Positions 1 to 5,786 of a DNA stretch of 5,786 nt are shown one piece after another. How positions within the stretch are numbered: position 1 is the first letter of the stretch; each line of letters opens with the position of its first letter. The notes under the pieces were generated by a model. That model made no database searches. It saw nothing but the letters and a program-made list of their open reading frames with translations, and was not told the origin of the DNA. This stretch comes from Candidatus Competibacteraceae bacterium. Its GTDB lineage: Bacteria; Pseudomonadota; Gammaproteobacteria; Competibacterales; Competibacteraceae. The stretch is taken from assembly GCA_020445005.1 (NCBI GenBank), contig JAGRHM010000328.1, forward strand, positions 1-5,786, read 5' to 3'. A program made the position numbers and the translations under genes.

Positions 1-318
1 AGCGAATTGTTTGGCGCAACCACAGGACAGGGCTTTGCCGAACTCGCTCAATATGATGAAGACGGCAATCAGTGGATCGATGAGAACGATTCTATCTATC
101 AAAGCCTGCGCATCTGGTCGAAGGACGCTACGGGGAACGATCAGATCGTTGCGCTGGGTCAGCGCGGAGTGGGCGCTATTTACCTGGGTCATGTCGCTAC
201 GCCGTTCTCGCTCAAGGACGACCAGAATAACTTGTTGGGCGCGATTCGCGAATCCGGGGTTTTTCTCCACGAAAATGGCGTGGCGGGAACCCTTCAGCAA
301 ATCGACCTGAGCGTTTGA
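1..318 (+). CDS. C-terminal end of a probable calcium-binding surface or secreted protein (5' part outside window)
   Basis: The reading frame is open from the first base and ends at TGA 316-318, giving 105 residues of a protein that begins upstream. There is an in-frame TTG at 7, but no ribosome binding site is visible and the frame is open before it, so I treat this as a 3' fragment. Residues 19-30 of the fragment form an EF-hand or dockerin-like loop: D19, D21, N23, I26, D27 and D30 occupy loop positions 1, 3, 5, 8, 9 and 12. After it comes a segment with 'LRIWSKDATGNDQ' and 'GVGAIYLG', then a glycine-rich, beta-type end. I know this arrangement from C-termini of large repeat-containing (VCBS/FG-GAP or haemolysin-like) extracellular proteins of Proteobacteria; that family placement is from memory and moderate. 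No membrane segment is seen. It has no evident link to the chemotaxis genes that follow 279 bases later. Confidence 0.7.
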   Translation, partial: SELFGATTGQGFAELAQYDEDGNQWIDENDSIYQSLRIWSKDATGNDQIVALGQRGVGAIYLGHVATPFSLKDDQNNLLGAIRESGVFLHENGVAGTLQQIDLSV

Positions 319-341
319 GAAAACGCAAGACTGTATTTTTT
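311..341 (+). terminator. Possible intrinsic terminator overlapping the stop codon of the first gene
   Basis: GCGTTT (311-316) pairs perfectly with AAACGC (321-326) around the loop GAGA, a GNRA-type tetraloop. A run of six T (336-341) follows about nine bases later. The stem is only six base pairs and the T run is further away than in a standard intrinsic terminator, so this is a weak call. Its position at the very end of the upstream gene fits a transcription boundary before the chemotaxis genes. Confidence 0.3.
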
Positions 342-381
342 GTACTATTGTCTCTTTTATTTTTCAAACGGAGGATTTACT

Positions 382-396
382 ATTGATTCAGTCAAT
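382..396. repeat. Short palindrome ATTGA-N5-TCAAT, possible operator
   Basis: ATTGA (382-386) and TCAAT (392-396) form a perfect inverted repeat with a 5-base spacer, in the AT-rich gap upstream of the first receptor gene. The half-site TTGA/TCAA resembles sites of the CRP/FNR family, but the spacing is one base shorter than the standard FNR or Anr site. It could be an operator of another regulator or chance in AT-rich DNA. Confidence 0.2.
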
Positions 397-418
397 TCCT
401 CTGTGAGATGGGTTGCTT

Positions 419-479
419 GCGTCAACTTAATTTATTTCATTATGTTCGCTGAAAAAATATCCCATGAAAAAATTGACGC
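419..479. repeat. Seven-base inverted repeat GCGTCAA / TTGACGC flanking an AT-rich stretch
   Basis: GCGTCAA at 419-425 is matched by its exact reverse complement TTGACGC at 473-479, enclosing 47 mostly A+T bases. The right arm abuts a second TTGAC (480-484), giving a direct repeat TTGACGC-TTGACC. It lies just upstream of the -10-like hexamer at 486-491, where a regulator could act. With only seven bases per arm, chance is not excluded. Confidence 0.2.
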
Positions 480-491
480 TTGACCTATACT
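473..491 (+). promoter_or_regulatory. Possible sigma-70 promoter for the receptor genes
   Basis: TATACT (486-491) is a one-mismatch -10 hexamer about 107 bases upstream of the first receptor's start codon. The two TTGAC motifs nearby (473-478 and 480-485) are too close to serve as its -35, and the bases at the right distance (about 463-468) match poorly. The element would therefore need an activator, or the real promoter lies elsewhere in the gap. No convincing sigma-28 (FliA) or sigma-54 promoter is seen here. Confidence 0.25.
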
Positions 492-597
492 CCTCTGTTG
501 AGAAGATAGGAATGGGCGCGAGACGTATGACAATCTGAAAATCCATCCTTTCTAAAAACAGTTATCCTAGAAGGTCGCAAACAGGAGTTAAAGAATA

Positions 598-2679
598 ATG
601 TTTAAAAATATGAAACTAAGAACCCAATTGAATTTAGGTTTCGCGGCAATCCTCGTGTTGCTGGTCATTGTGGCGGCGGCGGCTTGGTGGGGTCTTCAGG
701 GTGCCGGCGATGGGATTACCGAATACCGCCGGCTGGCGCACGCCTCCAACCGGGCCGGTAATTTCCAGGAACACATGCTTAGCATGCGCATGGCGGTCAA
801 GAATTTTATCATCGAACCGAACGATCAGAGCATCCAGAACTATCGTCGAGACTTCGAGAAAATGGAAAATCTTCTCAAGGAGATCCGGGAGGATGCGGGA
901 AACCCGGAGTACGCCAAGCGGGTGGCGTTTATTGACGAACAGGAGAAAAAATACAACGAAGCGTTTGACCAGGTCGTGCAGGCGGTCAAACAAGGACAAG
1001 AACTGGAGGCCCAACTAGGCACATTGGGTGCTGATGCAGTCAAGGTATTGACCGATCTCAACAGTCAGGCTGCCAATGACCAAAATACGGCGGTGATGGA
1101 GCGCGCCAGTAAGTTGATGGGGGAGTTTCTGGAAGGGCGGGTTGCCATCCTGAAATACCTTGGTTCCCACCAAGTGGAGCATTTCCAACAAGCCCAGGAG
1201 ATTATAATCGGCAAAGTCAACCAGCACGAGAAGGCGCTAATAGAAAGCGCCAAAGGTGCTTATCAGGCTCAGCTTGAGGCGTTTAGCAAGGCTCACGACG
1301 GTTATACTGCGCTGTTGCCGACCCTGTATGAAGCCCTCCAGAAAGGCGATGACCTGATCAAAAACACTCTGGATCGCATTGGTCCCGAGGTCGCCAAGGC
1401 CACCGAGGAAATCAAAACGGCCTATCAAGGCGATCAGGAGGCCCTGGGACCACGAGTCCAGCACCAGGCCACGCTGGCATTGGAGGTTGTCAGCGGGCTG
1501 TCGGCAATTGCTGTGTTACTGGGTATTAGCCTGGCGTTCCTGCTGACGCGGATGATTCAGCGCCCGATCGGCGGCGAACCGGCGAACATAGCGGCGCTGA
1601 CCGGCCAGATTGCGACCGGCGATCTCACTGTCCGCTTTACCGACACTGGCAAGGAAACCGGTATCTACGCGGCCATGCGCGACATGACCCGGCAATTGCG
1701 CGAGATGGTCAGTCAGGTCACCCAAGCGACCAACCAGGTCAGTTCAGCGGCGGCGGAAATCGCCCAGGGTAGCTCCGATCTCTCGCAACGCACCGAGGAA
1801 CAAGCCTCGGCTCTGGAAGAGACAGCCTCTTCCATGGAAGAACTCACCTCCACTGTGAAGCAAAGCGCCGATAATGCCGGGCAAGCGAATCAGTTGGCTG
1901 GCGCGGCGCGCACCCAGGCCGAACAAGGCGGGCATATCGTCGATCAGGCGGTAGCCGCGATGGGCGCCATCAATACCAGTAGCCGTAAGATCGCCGACAT
2001 CATCGGCGTCATTGACGAGATTGCTTTCCAGACCAATCTGCTGGCCCTGAACGCGGCGGTGGAAGCAGCGCGGGCCGGCGAACAGGGCCGGGGCTTTGCG
2101 GTGGTGGCCGGGGAAGTGCGCAAACTGGCGCAGCGCAGCGCGGACGCCGCCAAGGAGATCAAATCACTGATCACCGACAGCGTCGCCAAGGTGGAAGATG
2201 GCGGCAAGCTGGTCGAACAATCCGGCAAGACCCTGCAAGAGATTGTCACTGCGGTCAAGAAAGTCAGCGACATTGTGGCCGAGATGGCGGCGGCGGCGCG
2301 CGAGCAGGCGTCGGGCATCGAACAGGTCAACAAAGCCATTCTGCAAATGGATCAGGTGACCCAGCAAAATGCGGCCCTGGTGGAAGAAACGGCGGCGGCC
2401 AGTCAGTCGATGGGCGAACAGGCCCGCGAGTTGCAAAACCTGATGGCTTTCTTCAAGCTGGACGAGCGGGTTGTAAGCGAGAAGCCGGCTGCGGTTGCTA
2501 CCTCGGGATCGTCTCGGCCCACGAGCAAGGGACGTCCAGCCGTGGCCAAACCGATGGCTAAAACAGCTACAGCTAAGCTTGCGGCTAAACCTGTAGCCAA
2601 ACCCGTGGCCAAATCTGCGCCCGCCGGGAAGAAGCCGGCGGCAACGCACGCCGCCTCCGAAGAATGGGAAGAATTTTAA
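598..2679 (+). CDS. Methyl-accepting chemotaxis protein with large all-helical (HBM-like) periplasmic sensor and CheR-docking tail
   Basis: This is a complete transmembrane chemoreceptor of 693 aa. Translation likely starts at ATG 598, with AGGAG at 583-587 ten bases upstream. A short basic start leads into membrane helix 1 (about residues 12-32), a periplasmic domain of about 260 residues (33-294) predicted almost wholly helical, and membrane helix 2 (about 296-318). HAMP (about 319-371) contains P323 and the 'GEP' turn. The cytoplasmic hairpin runs to about 620, with the tip motif around residues 472-521 (including E495 in GEQGRGF) that contacts CheA and CheW. By recalled alignment with E. 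coli Tsr it is colinear, so probably of the 36-heptad class. Candidate methylation glutamates are E401, E408, E415 and E597. The sensor length fits the helical bimodular (HBM) class, known from McpS for organic acids; the ligand here is unknown. The tail is an Ala/Lys/Pro-rich linker (about 622-688) ending in EWEEF, which matches the x-W-x-x-F CheR/CheB docking pentapeptide. The gene is followed by a REP-like pair and then a second receptor. Confidence 0.95.
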   Translation: MFKNMKLRTQLNLGFAAILVLLVIVAAAAWWGLQGAGDGITEYRRLAHASNRAGNFQEHMLSMRMAVKNFIIEPNDQSIQNYRRDFEKMENLLKEIREDAGNPEYAKRVAFIDEQEKKYNEAFDQVVQAVKQGQELEAQLGTLGADAVKVLTDLNSQAANDQNTAVMERASKLMGEFLEGRVAILKYLGSHQVEHFQQAQEIIIGKVNQHEKALIESAKGAYQAQLEAFSKAHDGYTALLPTLYEALQKGDDLIKNTLDRIGPEVAKATEEIKTAYQGDQEALGPRVQHQATLALEVVSGLSAIAVLLGISLAFLLTRMIQRPIGGEPANIAALTGQIATGDLTVRFTDTGKETGIYAAMRDMTRQLREMVSQVTQATNQVSSAAAEIAQGSSDLSQRTEEQASALEETASSMEELTSTVKQSADNAGQANQLAGAARTQAEQGGHIVDQAVAAMGAINTSSRKIADIIGVIDEIAFQTNLLALNAAVEAARAGEQGRGFAVVAGEVRKLAQRSADAAKEIKSLITDSVAKVEDGGKLVEQSGKTLQEIVTAVKKVSDIVAEMAAAAREQASGIEQVNKAILQMDQVTQQNAALVEETAAASQSMGEQARELQNLMAFFKLDERVVSEKPAAVATSGSSRPTSKGRPAVAKPMAKTATAKLAAKPVAKPVAKSAPAGKKPAATHAASEEWEEF
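2542..2637 (+). repeat. Degenerate AKP-type repeats encoding the flexible tail linker of the first receptor
   Basis: Residues 649-680 are built from variations on Ala-Lys-Pro ([22 protein letters not shown]), encoded by near-repeats of GTGGCCAAACC. Such low-complexity, positively charged linkers tether the docking pentapeptide to the receptor. The repeat may vary in copy number between strains (inference). Confidence 0.6.
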
Positions 2680-2720
2680 GCGAAAACCTAATACCGTTTC
2701 TCGATAGAAATTGAGCTTTT

Positions 2721-2776
2721 GTAGGAGCTGGCTTGCCGGTGATTCAATGGGTTATCGCCCGAAAGCAGGCTCCTAC
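2721..2776. repeat. Inverted pair of REP-like palindromic units (BIME-like)
   Basis: Two 23-base units face each other: 2721-2743 on the plus strand and 2754-2776 on the minus strand, separated by ten bases (TCAATGGGTT). They agree at 18 of 23 positions, including the outer eight bases GTAGGAGC/GCTCCTAC. The left unit contains the core GGAGCTGGCTTGCCGG, with its own GGC-TT-GCC hairpin. This fits REP elements, which are scattered through intergenic DNA of Pseudomonas and other Gammaproteobacteria and are mobilised by RAYT (REP-associated) transposases. In RNA the pair could fold into a long stem and separate expression of the two receptor genes (inference). No T run follows, so it is not a standard terminator. 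Confidence 0.75.
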
Positions 2777-2787
2777 GTATCGGCATT

Positions 2788-2796
2788 TGGTATAAC
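2788..2796 (+). promoter_or_regulatory. Possible extended -10 promoter for the second receptor gene
   Basis: TGGTATAAC (2788-2796) matches the extended -10 form TGnTATAAT with one mismatch. It lies 101 bases before the start of the second receptor gene, just outside the REP-like pair. No good -35 is present at the usual spacing, which extended -10 promoters can tolerate. If active, the hemerythrin receptor could be transcribed independently of the first receptor. Confidence 0.3.
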
Positions 2797-2897
2797 GGTA
2801 ATTGGTATGACAAGCACAATCTCAACGCCGACCAGCGCCCATACTGGAAAGCTAGAAAGATCGATTACTTGTTGAATCTGTTTTTCTGGAGAAGCCA

Positions 2898-5129
2898 ATG
2901 ACGATCAATCGACTGTTCCTTGTCTCTATCAGCACCATGACAATTTTCGTCATGGGATTCATGTTGGTTGCTTACTTACTTTTTGAAAATCAAAATGATT
3001 TGATCAAAAAAGCTGATAATCGCTATGAGTCTTATCTCAAGGCCGATGAATTGCGGCAAAGTTCAGATGATTTAACGCGCTTGGCGCGCACTTATTCGGT
3101 AACCGGCGAACCTCGTTATGAGCAACAATATTGGGATATATTGGCAATCCGCAACGGAGAAAAACCCCGCCCGGTGCACTACGAAAGAATCTATTGGGAT
3201 TTCGTGGCGGCCAATGGGCAAAAGCCCCGTCCTGACGGTCCAACGATCGCACTGAAAAAATTGATGGAAAATTTAGGGTTTACCGAACAGGAATTTGCCA
3301 AACTCGGCGAGGCGCAAGCAAATTCGGATGGTTTGGTGAAGACAGAAACCATTGCTATGAACGCCGTTAAAGGATTATTCGATGATGGCGCCGGAAACTT
3401 TACTAAGAAAGGCAATCCAGATTTTGAGTTGGCAAGGAACTTGATGCACTCGCCTGAGTACCATCGTGAAAAAGCCAAAATCATGAAACCCATCGATGAA
3501 TTTTTTGTCCTGCTGGAAGAGCGAACTCAACAGGATGTTAATCGTAGTATCGAGCTTGGCAAAACCTACCTTTGGGGCGCGTTCTTTTTGATTGTTGGAT
3601 TCGTGGTTTTTATCGTGGTTTTCTATTGGATGTTCTATCGGGCGATACGCCAACCGCTGGGCGCTGAACCTGCCTTGATTGCCGATACTACGAGCCGGAT
3701 TGCGACCGGTGATTTAACTTTCCGCTTTACCGACACCGGCAAAGAAACCGGTGTATATGCCGCTATGCGGGAGATGGCGGGGCAACTCCGTGACATGGTC
3801 AGCCAGGTTTCTGCGGCGACTGATCAGGTCAGCTCCGCCGCTGGACAAATTGCCCGAGGCAGCGCCGATCTCTCGCAACGCACCGAGGAACAAGCCAGCG
3901 CCTTGCAGGAAACGGCTTCCAGCATGGAGGAACTGACAACTACGGTTAAACACAGCGCCGATAATGCCCAGCAGGCTAATCAATTGGCGGTTGTGGCCCG
4001 CGATCAGGCTGAGCAAGGCGGACAGGTTGTTGATCGCGCGGTGTCCGCCATGAACGCCATTTACCAAAGCAGCCGAAAGATTGCCGATATTATCGGGGTG
4101 ATTGACGAAATCGCTTTCCAAACGAATTTGCTGGCGCTAAACGCCGCTGTTGAAGCGGCGCGCGCTGGCGAACAAGGACGAGGATTTGCAGTGGTTGCCG
4201 GCGAAGTCCGTAAACTGGCCCAGCGCAGCGCCGATGCCGCCAAGGAGATCAAAGCGTTGATTACCGATAGCGTTACTAAGGTGGAAGACGGTAGCGCACT
4301 GGTCGAGCGCTCCGGGCAAACGCTCCCGGAAATTGTCGCCGCCATTAAGAAAGTCAGTGACATCGTGGCCGAGCTGGCTGCTGCAGCCCGTGAGCAAGCC
4401 AGCGGCATTGAGCAGGTCAACAAAGCCATTTTGCAGATGGACCAAGTCACGCAGCAGAATGCCTCCCTGGTGGAAGAGACGGCTGCCGCCAGTCAGGCGA
4501 TGAGCGACCAGGCCCGGGAGTTGATGGAGGTCATTCAATTTTTCAAGTTGGGAGAAGCGCCGACAACAGTCGTGGACCACCGTACCGGTGATCGTAAGGT
4601 AAAGGCGCTCGTCGAATGGAATTCCGCGCTGAGCGTCAATGATCCTGAACTGGATCGACAACACCAACAACTCGTAGGCATTATCAACAGCTTCCATGAA
4701 GCGATGGCTAACAGAAAGCCGCAGAGCGTGATTGGCGACCTGTTAAATAAGCTGAACGAACATGCCACCGAGCACTTTCACTATGAGGAAGAGCGGATGC
4801 GAGCCGGCCATTATCCGAAACTGGCCGAGCATCAGAAAGAACACGCCGCCATGTTGCAGGAAGCCCGGGAAATGCAAGATCAATTTAGGCATGGCGGCCT
4901 CTCTCAATTGGAGTTCATGAGGCTCCTCAAGAACTGGATGACGAAACATATTCAAAAAAGCGACAAGCAGTATGTCCCTTACTTGCAGAAGTCGGGAGCA
5001 AAAGTTGTTCCTATAGATAATAATAGCCGGTCGGGAACGCCGGCCAAGCCGCGCTCCTCGCGACGTCCTGCGCCTGCTGAAAAGCGGCCTGCTCAATCAG
5101 AACGATCTGAAGAATGGGAAGAGTTCTGA
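2898..5129 (+). CDS. Methyl-accepting chemotaxis protein with C-terminal hemerythrin domain and CheR-docking tail
   Basis: This is a complete receptor of 743 aa starting at ATG 2898, with GGAG at 2888-2891 six bases upstream. Layout: membrane helix 1 (about 6-29), periplasmic sensor (30-222), membrane helix 2 (about 223-247), HAMP (about 249-301), and signalling hairpin (to about 550) with the conserved tip around 402-451 and candidate methylation sites E331, E338, E345 and E527. A hemerythrin domain spans about 570-697. All seven expected iron ligands are in place: H589, H626, E630, H645, H649, H684 and D689, with W574 at its start. The tail is a Pro/Arg/Ser-rich linker ending EWEEF, a CheR/CheB docking motif. 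Fusion of a receptor to hemerythrin is known from DcrH of Desulfovibrio vulgaris, which senses oxygen or redox state; the same role is inferred here, and NO binding is also possible. The periplasmic sensor carries conserved-looking 'MNAVKG', 'GNPD' and '[13 protein letters not shown]' motifs. I recall similar domains in other receptors and sensor kinases but know no ligand. Confidence 0.95.
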   Translation: MTINRLFLVSISTMTIFVMGFMLVAYLLFENQNDLIKKADNRYESYLKADELRQSSDDLTRLARTYSVTGEPRYEQQYWDILAIRNGEKPRPVHYERIYWDFVAANGQKPRPDGPTIALKKLMENLGFTEQEFAKLGEAQANSDGLVKTETIAMNAVKGLFDDGAGNFTKKGNPDFELARNLMHSPEYHREKAKIMKPIDEFFVLLEERTQQDVNRSIELGKTYLWGAFFLIVGFVVFIVVFYWMFYRAIRQPLGAEPALIADTTSRIATGDLTFRFTDTGKETGVYAAMREMAGQLRDMVSQVSAATDQVSSAAGQIARGSADLSQRTEEQASALQETASSMEELTTTVKHSADNAQQANQLAVVARDQAEQGGQVVDRAVSAMNAIYQSSRKIADIIGVIDEIAFQTNLLALNAAVEAARAGEQGRGFAVVAGEVRKLAQRSADAAKEIKALITDSVTKVEDGSALVERSGQTLPEIVAAIKKVSDIVAELAAAAREQASGIEQVNKAILQMDQVTQQNASLVEETAAASQAMSDQARELMEVIQFFKLGEAPTTVVDHRTGDRKVKALVEWNSALSVNDPELDRQHQQLVGIINSFHEAMANRKPQSVIGDLLNKLNEHATEHFHYEEERMRAGHYPKLAEHQKEHAAMLQEAREMQDQFRHGGLSQLEFMRLLKNWMTKHIQKSDKQYVPYLQKSGAKVVPIDNNSRSGTPAKPRSSRRPAPAEKRPAQSERSEEWEEF

Positions 5130-5221
5130 AAATAACGGTTTAGCTCTCCCGCTGGCTTTATCATGCTCCAGAGGCTTGAACATCAACCCGAACCCCAGGA
5201 GCAAGGAGTAAGGAATCCATC

Positions 5222-5497
5222 ATGACAACGATTGAATGTCAGGCTGAATTGGACATCGCCGCCGCCGGCGCCCTGCATCAACAACTATTGGGCGCCTTGC
5301 AGGCAGGTGAACCTCTTGAAATTGAGGCTCAGGCAGTGCGCAGAGTTCACGCGGCAGTGCTACAGTTATTTCTGAGCTTGGTGAACGAAGCCCAGTCGCT
5401 GGACTTGCCGGTGCGTTGGCGCAACCCCTCGCCCGCGCTGGTGGAAAGCGCGCAGTTGCTGGGGGTAGCCGATCAATTGAAACTGGACTCGGCGTAG
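5222..5497 (+). CDS. Small STAS-domain protein (anti-sigma-antagonist type) of the chemosensory cluster
   Basis: This is a 91-residue, single-domain soluble protein. The start is ATG 5222; TAAGGA at 5209-5214 (seven bases upstream) is the better-spaced ribosome site of two purine-rich candidates. The gene ends with TAG followed at once by an in-frame TAA. The STAS fold is suggested by the alternating pattern, by the central 'V-x-x-V-H-A-A-V-L-Q-L' motif (residues 39-49), and by 'VRWRNPSPALVESAQLLGV' near the end, typical of SpoIIAA/MlaB-like proteins. In relatives the motif usually reads D-S/T-x-x-L-Q-L with a phosphorylatable Ser or Thr. Here H43 and A44 stand at those positions, so phosphorylation there is not expected. 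Small STAS proteins next to cheY and cheA are common in proteobacterial chemosensory clusters, but their role is poorly defined. The gene sits 92 bases after the receptor and 106 bases before cheY. An MlaB-type lipid-transport role is less likely in this context. Confidence 0.8.
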   Translation: MTTIECQAELDIAAAGALHQQLLGALQAGEPLEIEAQAVRRVHAAVLQLFLSLVNEAQSLDLPVRWRNPSPALVESAQLLGVADQLKLDSA

Positions 5498-5534
5498 TAA
5501 CCTGCTTACAAGCAAGCAATGAACAGGGCTCTGT

Positions 5535-5550
5535 CCGGCAAGCCGGCTCC
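5535..5550 (-). repeat. Single REP-like unit between the STAS gene and cheY
   Basis: The minus strand reads GGAGCCGGCTTGCCGG, differing at one of 16 positions from the left REP-like unit between the receptor genes. It contains the palindrome CCGGC-AA-GCCGG (5535-5546). No inverted partner unit is recognisable nearby; the TGCTT/AAGCA hairpin at 5503-5514 is unrelated. The element interrupts the expected STAS-cheY operon and may fold in the transcript without a closely following T run. Confidence 0.7.
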
Positions 5551-5603
5551 CATAATGATGAGTGATTTTTTGTATAGTTTCCAGGTCGACGGAGATTTTG
5601 CTA

Positions 5604-5786
5604 ATGGCGACGATATTGATCGTAGACGATTCCGCATCCATGCGGCAGATGGTCGAATTTACCCTCAAGGAAGCCGGCCATCAGGTCATGGTGGCCGAAG
5701 ACGGTCAGGTAGCCCTGAACCTCGCTCAGGGCGCCCCAGCCGACTTGGTGATCACCGACGTGAATATGCCCAACATGGATGGCATT
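5604..5786 (+). CDS. cheY: CheY-type response regulator, N-terminal part (continues beyond window)
   Basis: The start is ATG 5604, with GGAG at 5591-5594 nine bases upstream. The frame remains open to the window end, giving 61 codons of an expected domain of about 120. Receiver-domain landmarks are present: the acidic pair D8 and D9 that binds magnesium, the phosphoacceptor D52 in 'ITDVNMPNMDGI', and a 'DDSASMRQMV' start typical of single-domain CheY proteins in clusters with STAS proteins and CheA. Its likely role is to receive phosphate from CheA and pass the receptor signal to its output, usually the flagellar motor. A type IV pilus or other output cannot be excluded from this fragment. 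Whether an output domain is fused downstream cannot be seen. The conserved Thr/Ser and Lys of the second half lie outside the window. Confidence 0.92.
   Translation, partial: MATILIVDDSASMRQMVEFTLKEAGHQVMVAEDGQVALNLAQGAPADLVITDVNMPNMDGI

Noticed and set aside
383..395. FNR/Anr-like site TTGA...TCAA
   Set aside because: The half-sites are 5 bases apart (TTGA-N5-TCAA), while the known site has 6 (TTGAT-N4-ATCAA). The palindrome is listed only as a generic possible operator.
1867..1874. GCCGATAA, the sigma-28 (FliA) -10 consensus, also at 3957-3964
   Set aside because: In both receptors it encodes part of the conserved SADNA protein motif inside the gene, and no TAAA-type -35 lies at the right spacing.
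4137..4697. Long open frame on the minus strand inside the second receptor (also 2164-2649 in the first)
   Set aside because: It lies antisense to a well-conserved coding region with clear protein motifs; such frames arise in G+C-rich genes. No ribosome site or recognisable domain is seen.
5535..5571. Intrinsic terminator made of the REP hairpin plus the T run 5566-5571
   Set aside because: The T run is about 19 bases past the CCGGC-AA-GCCGG stem, too far for a standard intrinsic terminator.
5573..5578. TATAGT as a promoter for cheY
   Set aside because: It has no matching -35 at 16-18 bases and no extended -10 TG at the right distance; an isolated hexamer in an AT-rich patch is weak evidence.

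Overview
The window looks like the leading edge of a chemosensory gene cluster in a Gammaproteobacterium. All genes lie on the plus strand. The lineage is an inference from three things: the receptor style (HAMP segments of the 'PLGxEP' type and Tsr-like signalling hairpins), the closely packed coding layout, and REP-like palindromes of the GGAGCYGGCTTGCCGG type, which are common in Pseudomonas and relatives. Genus cannot be fixed from the sequence.

Region by region: positions 1-318 are the 3' end of an unrelated gene, probably for a large calcium-binding surface or secreted protein, with one EF-hand-like loop in view. It ends in a short hairpin that may be a terminator. An AT-rich 279-base gap (319-597) follows and carries small inverted repeats and a possible promoter. 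Then come two complete methyl-accepting chemotaxis receptors. The first (598-2679, 693 aa) has a long all-helical periplasmic sensor of helical-bimodular size. The second (2898-5129, 743 aa) has a different periplasmic sensor plus a complete hemerythrin di-iron domain fused after the signalling coiled coil. Both end in the same hexapeptide EEWEEF on a flexible linker, matching the CheR/CheB docking pentapeptide. A small STAS-domain protein (5222-5497) and the first 61 codons of a CheY response regulator (5604 to the window end) follow.

Expected working (inference from the families): the receptors sense ligands outside the membrane. The second can also sense oxygen, NO or redox state in the cytoplasm through its di-iron site. 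Both would control a CheA kinase, presumably encoded downstream, which phosphorylates this CheY. CheR and CheB would adapt the receptors after docking on their tails. The STAS protein's place in this circuit is unknown, and its usual phosphorylation site is replaced.

Non-coding features of note are an inverted pair of REP-like units between the two receptor genes and a third, oppositely oriented copy between the STAS gene and cheY. The most distinctive item is the receptor-hemerythrin-docking-tail fusion. The rest is a recognisable chemosensory operon start, and I do not see a wholly new system.
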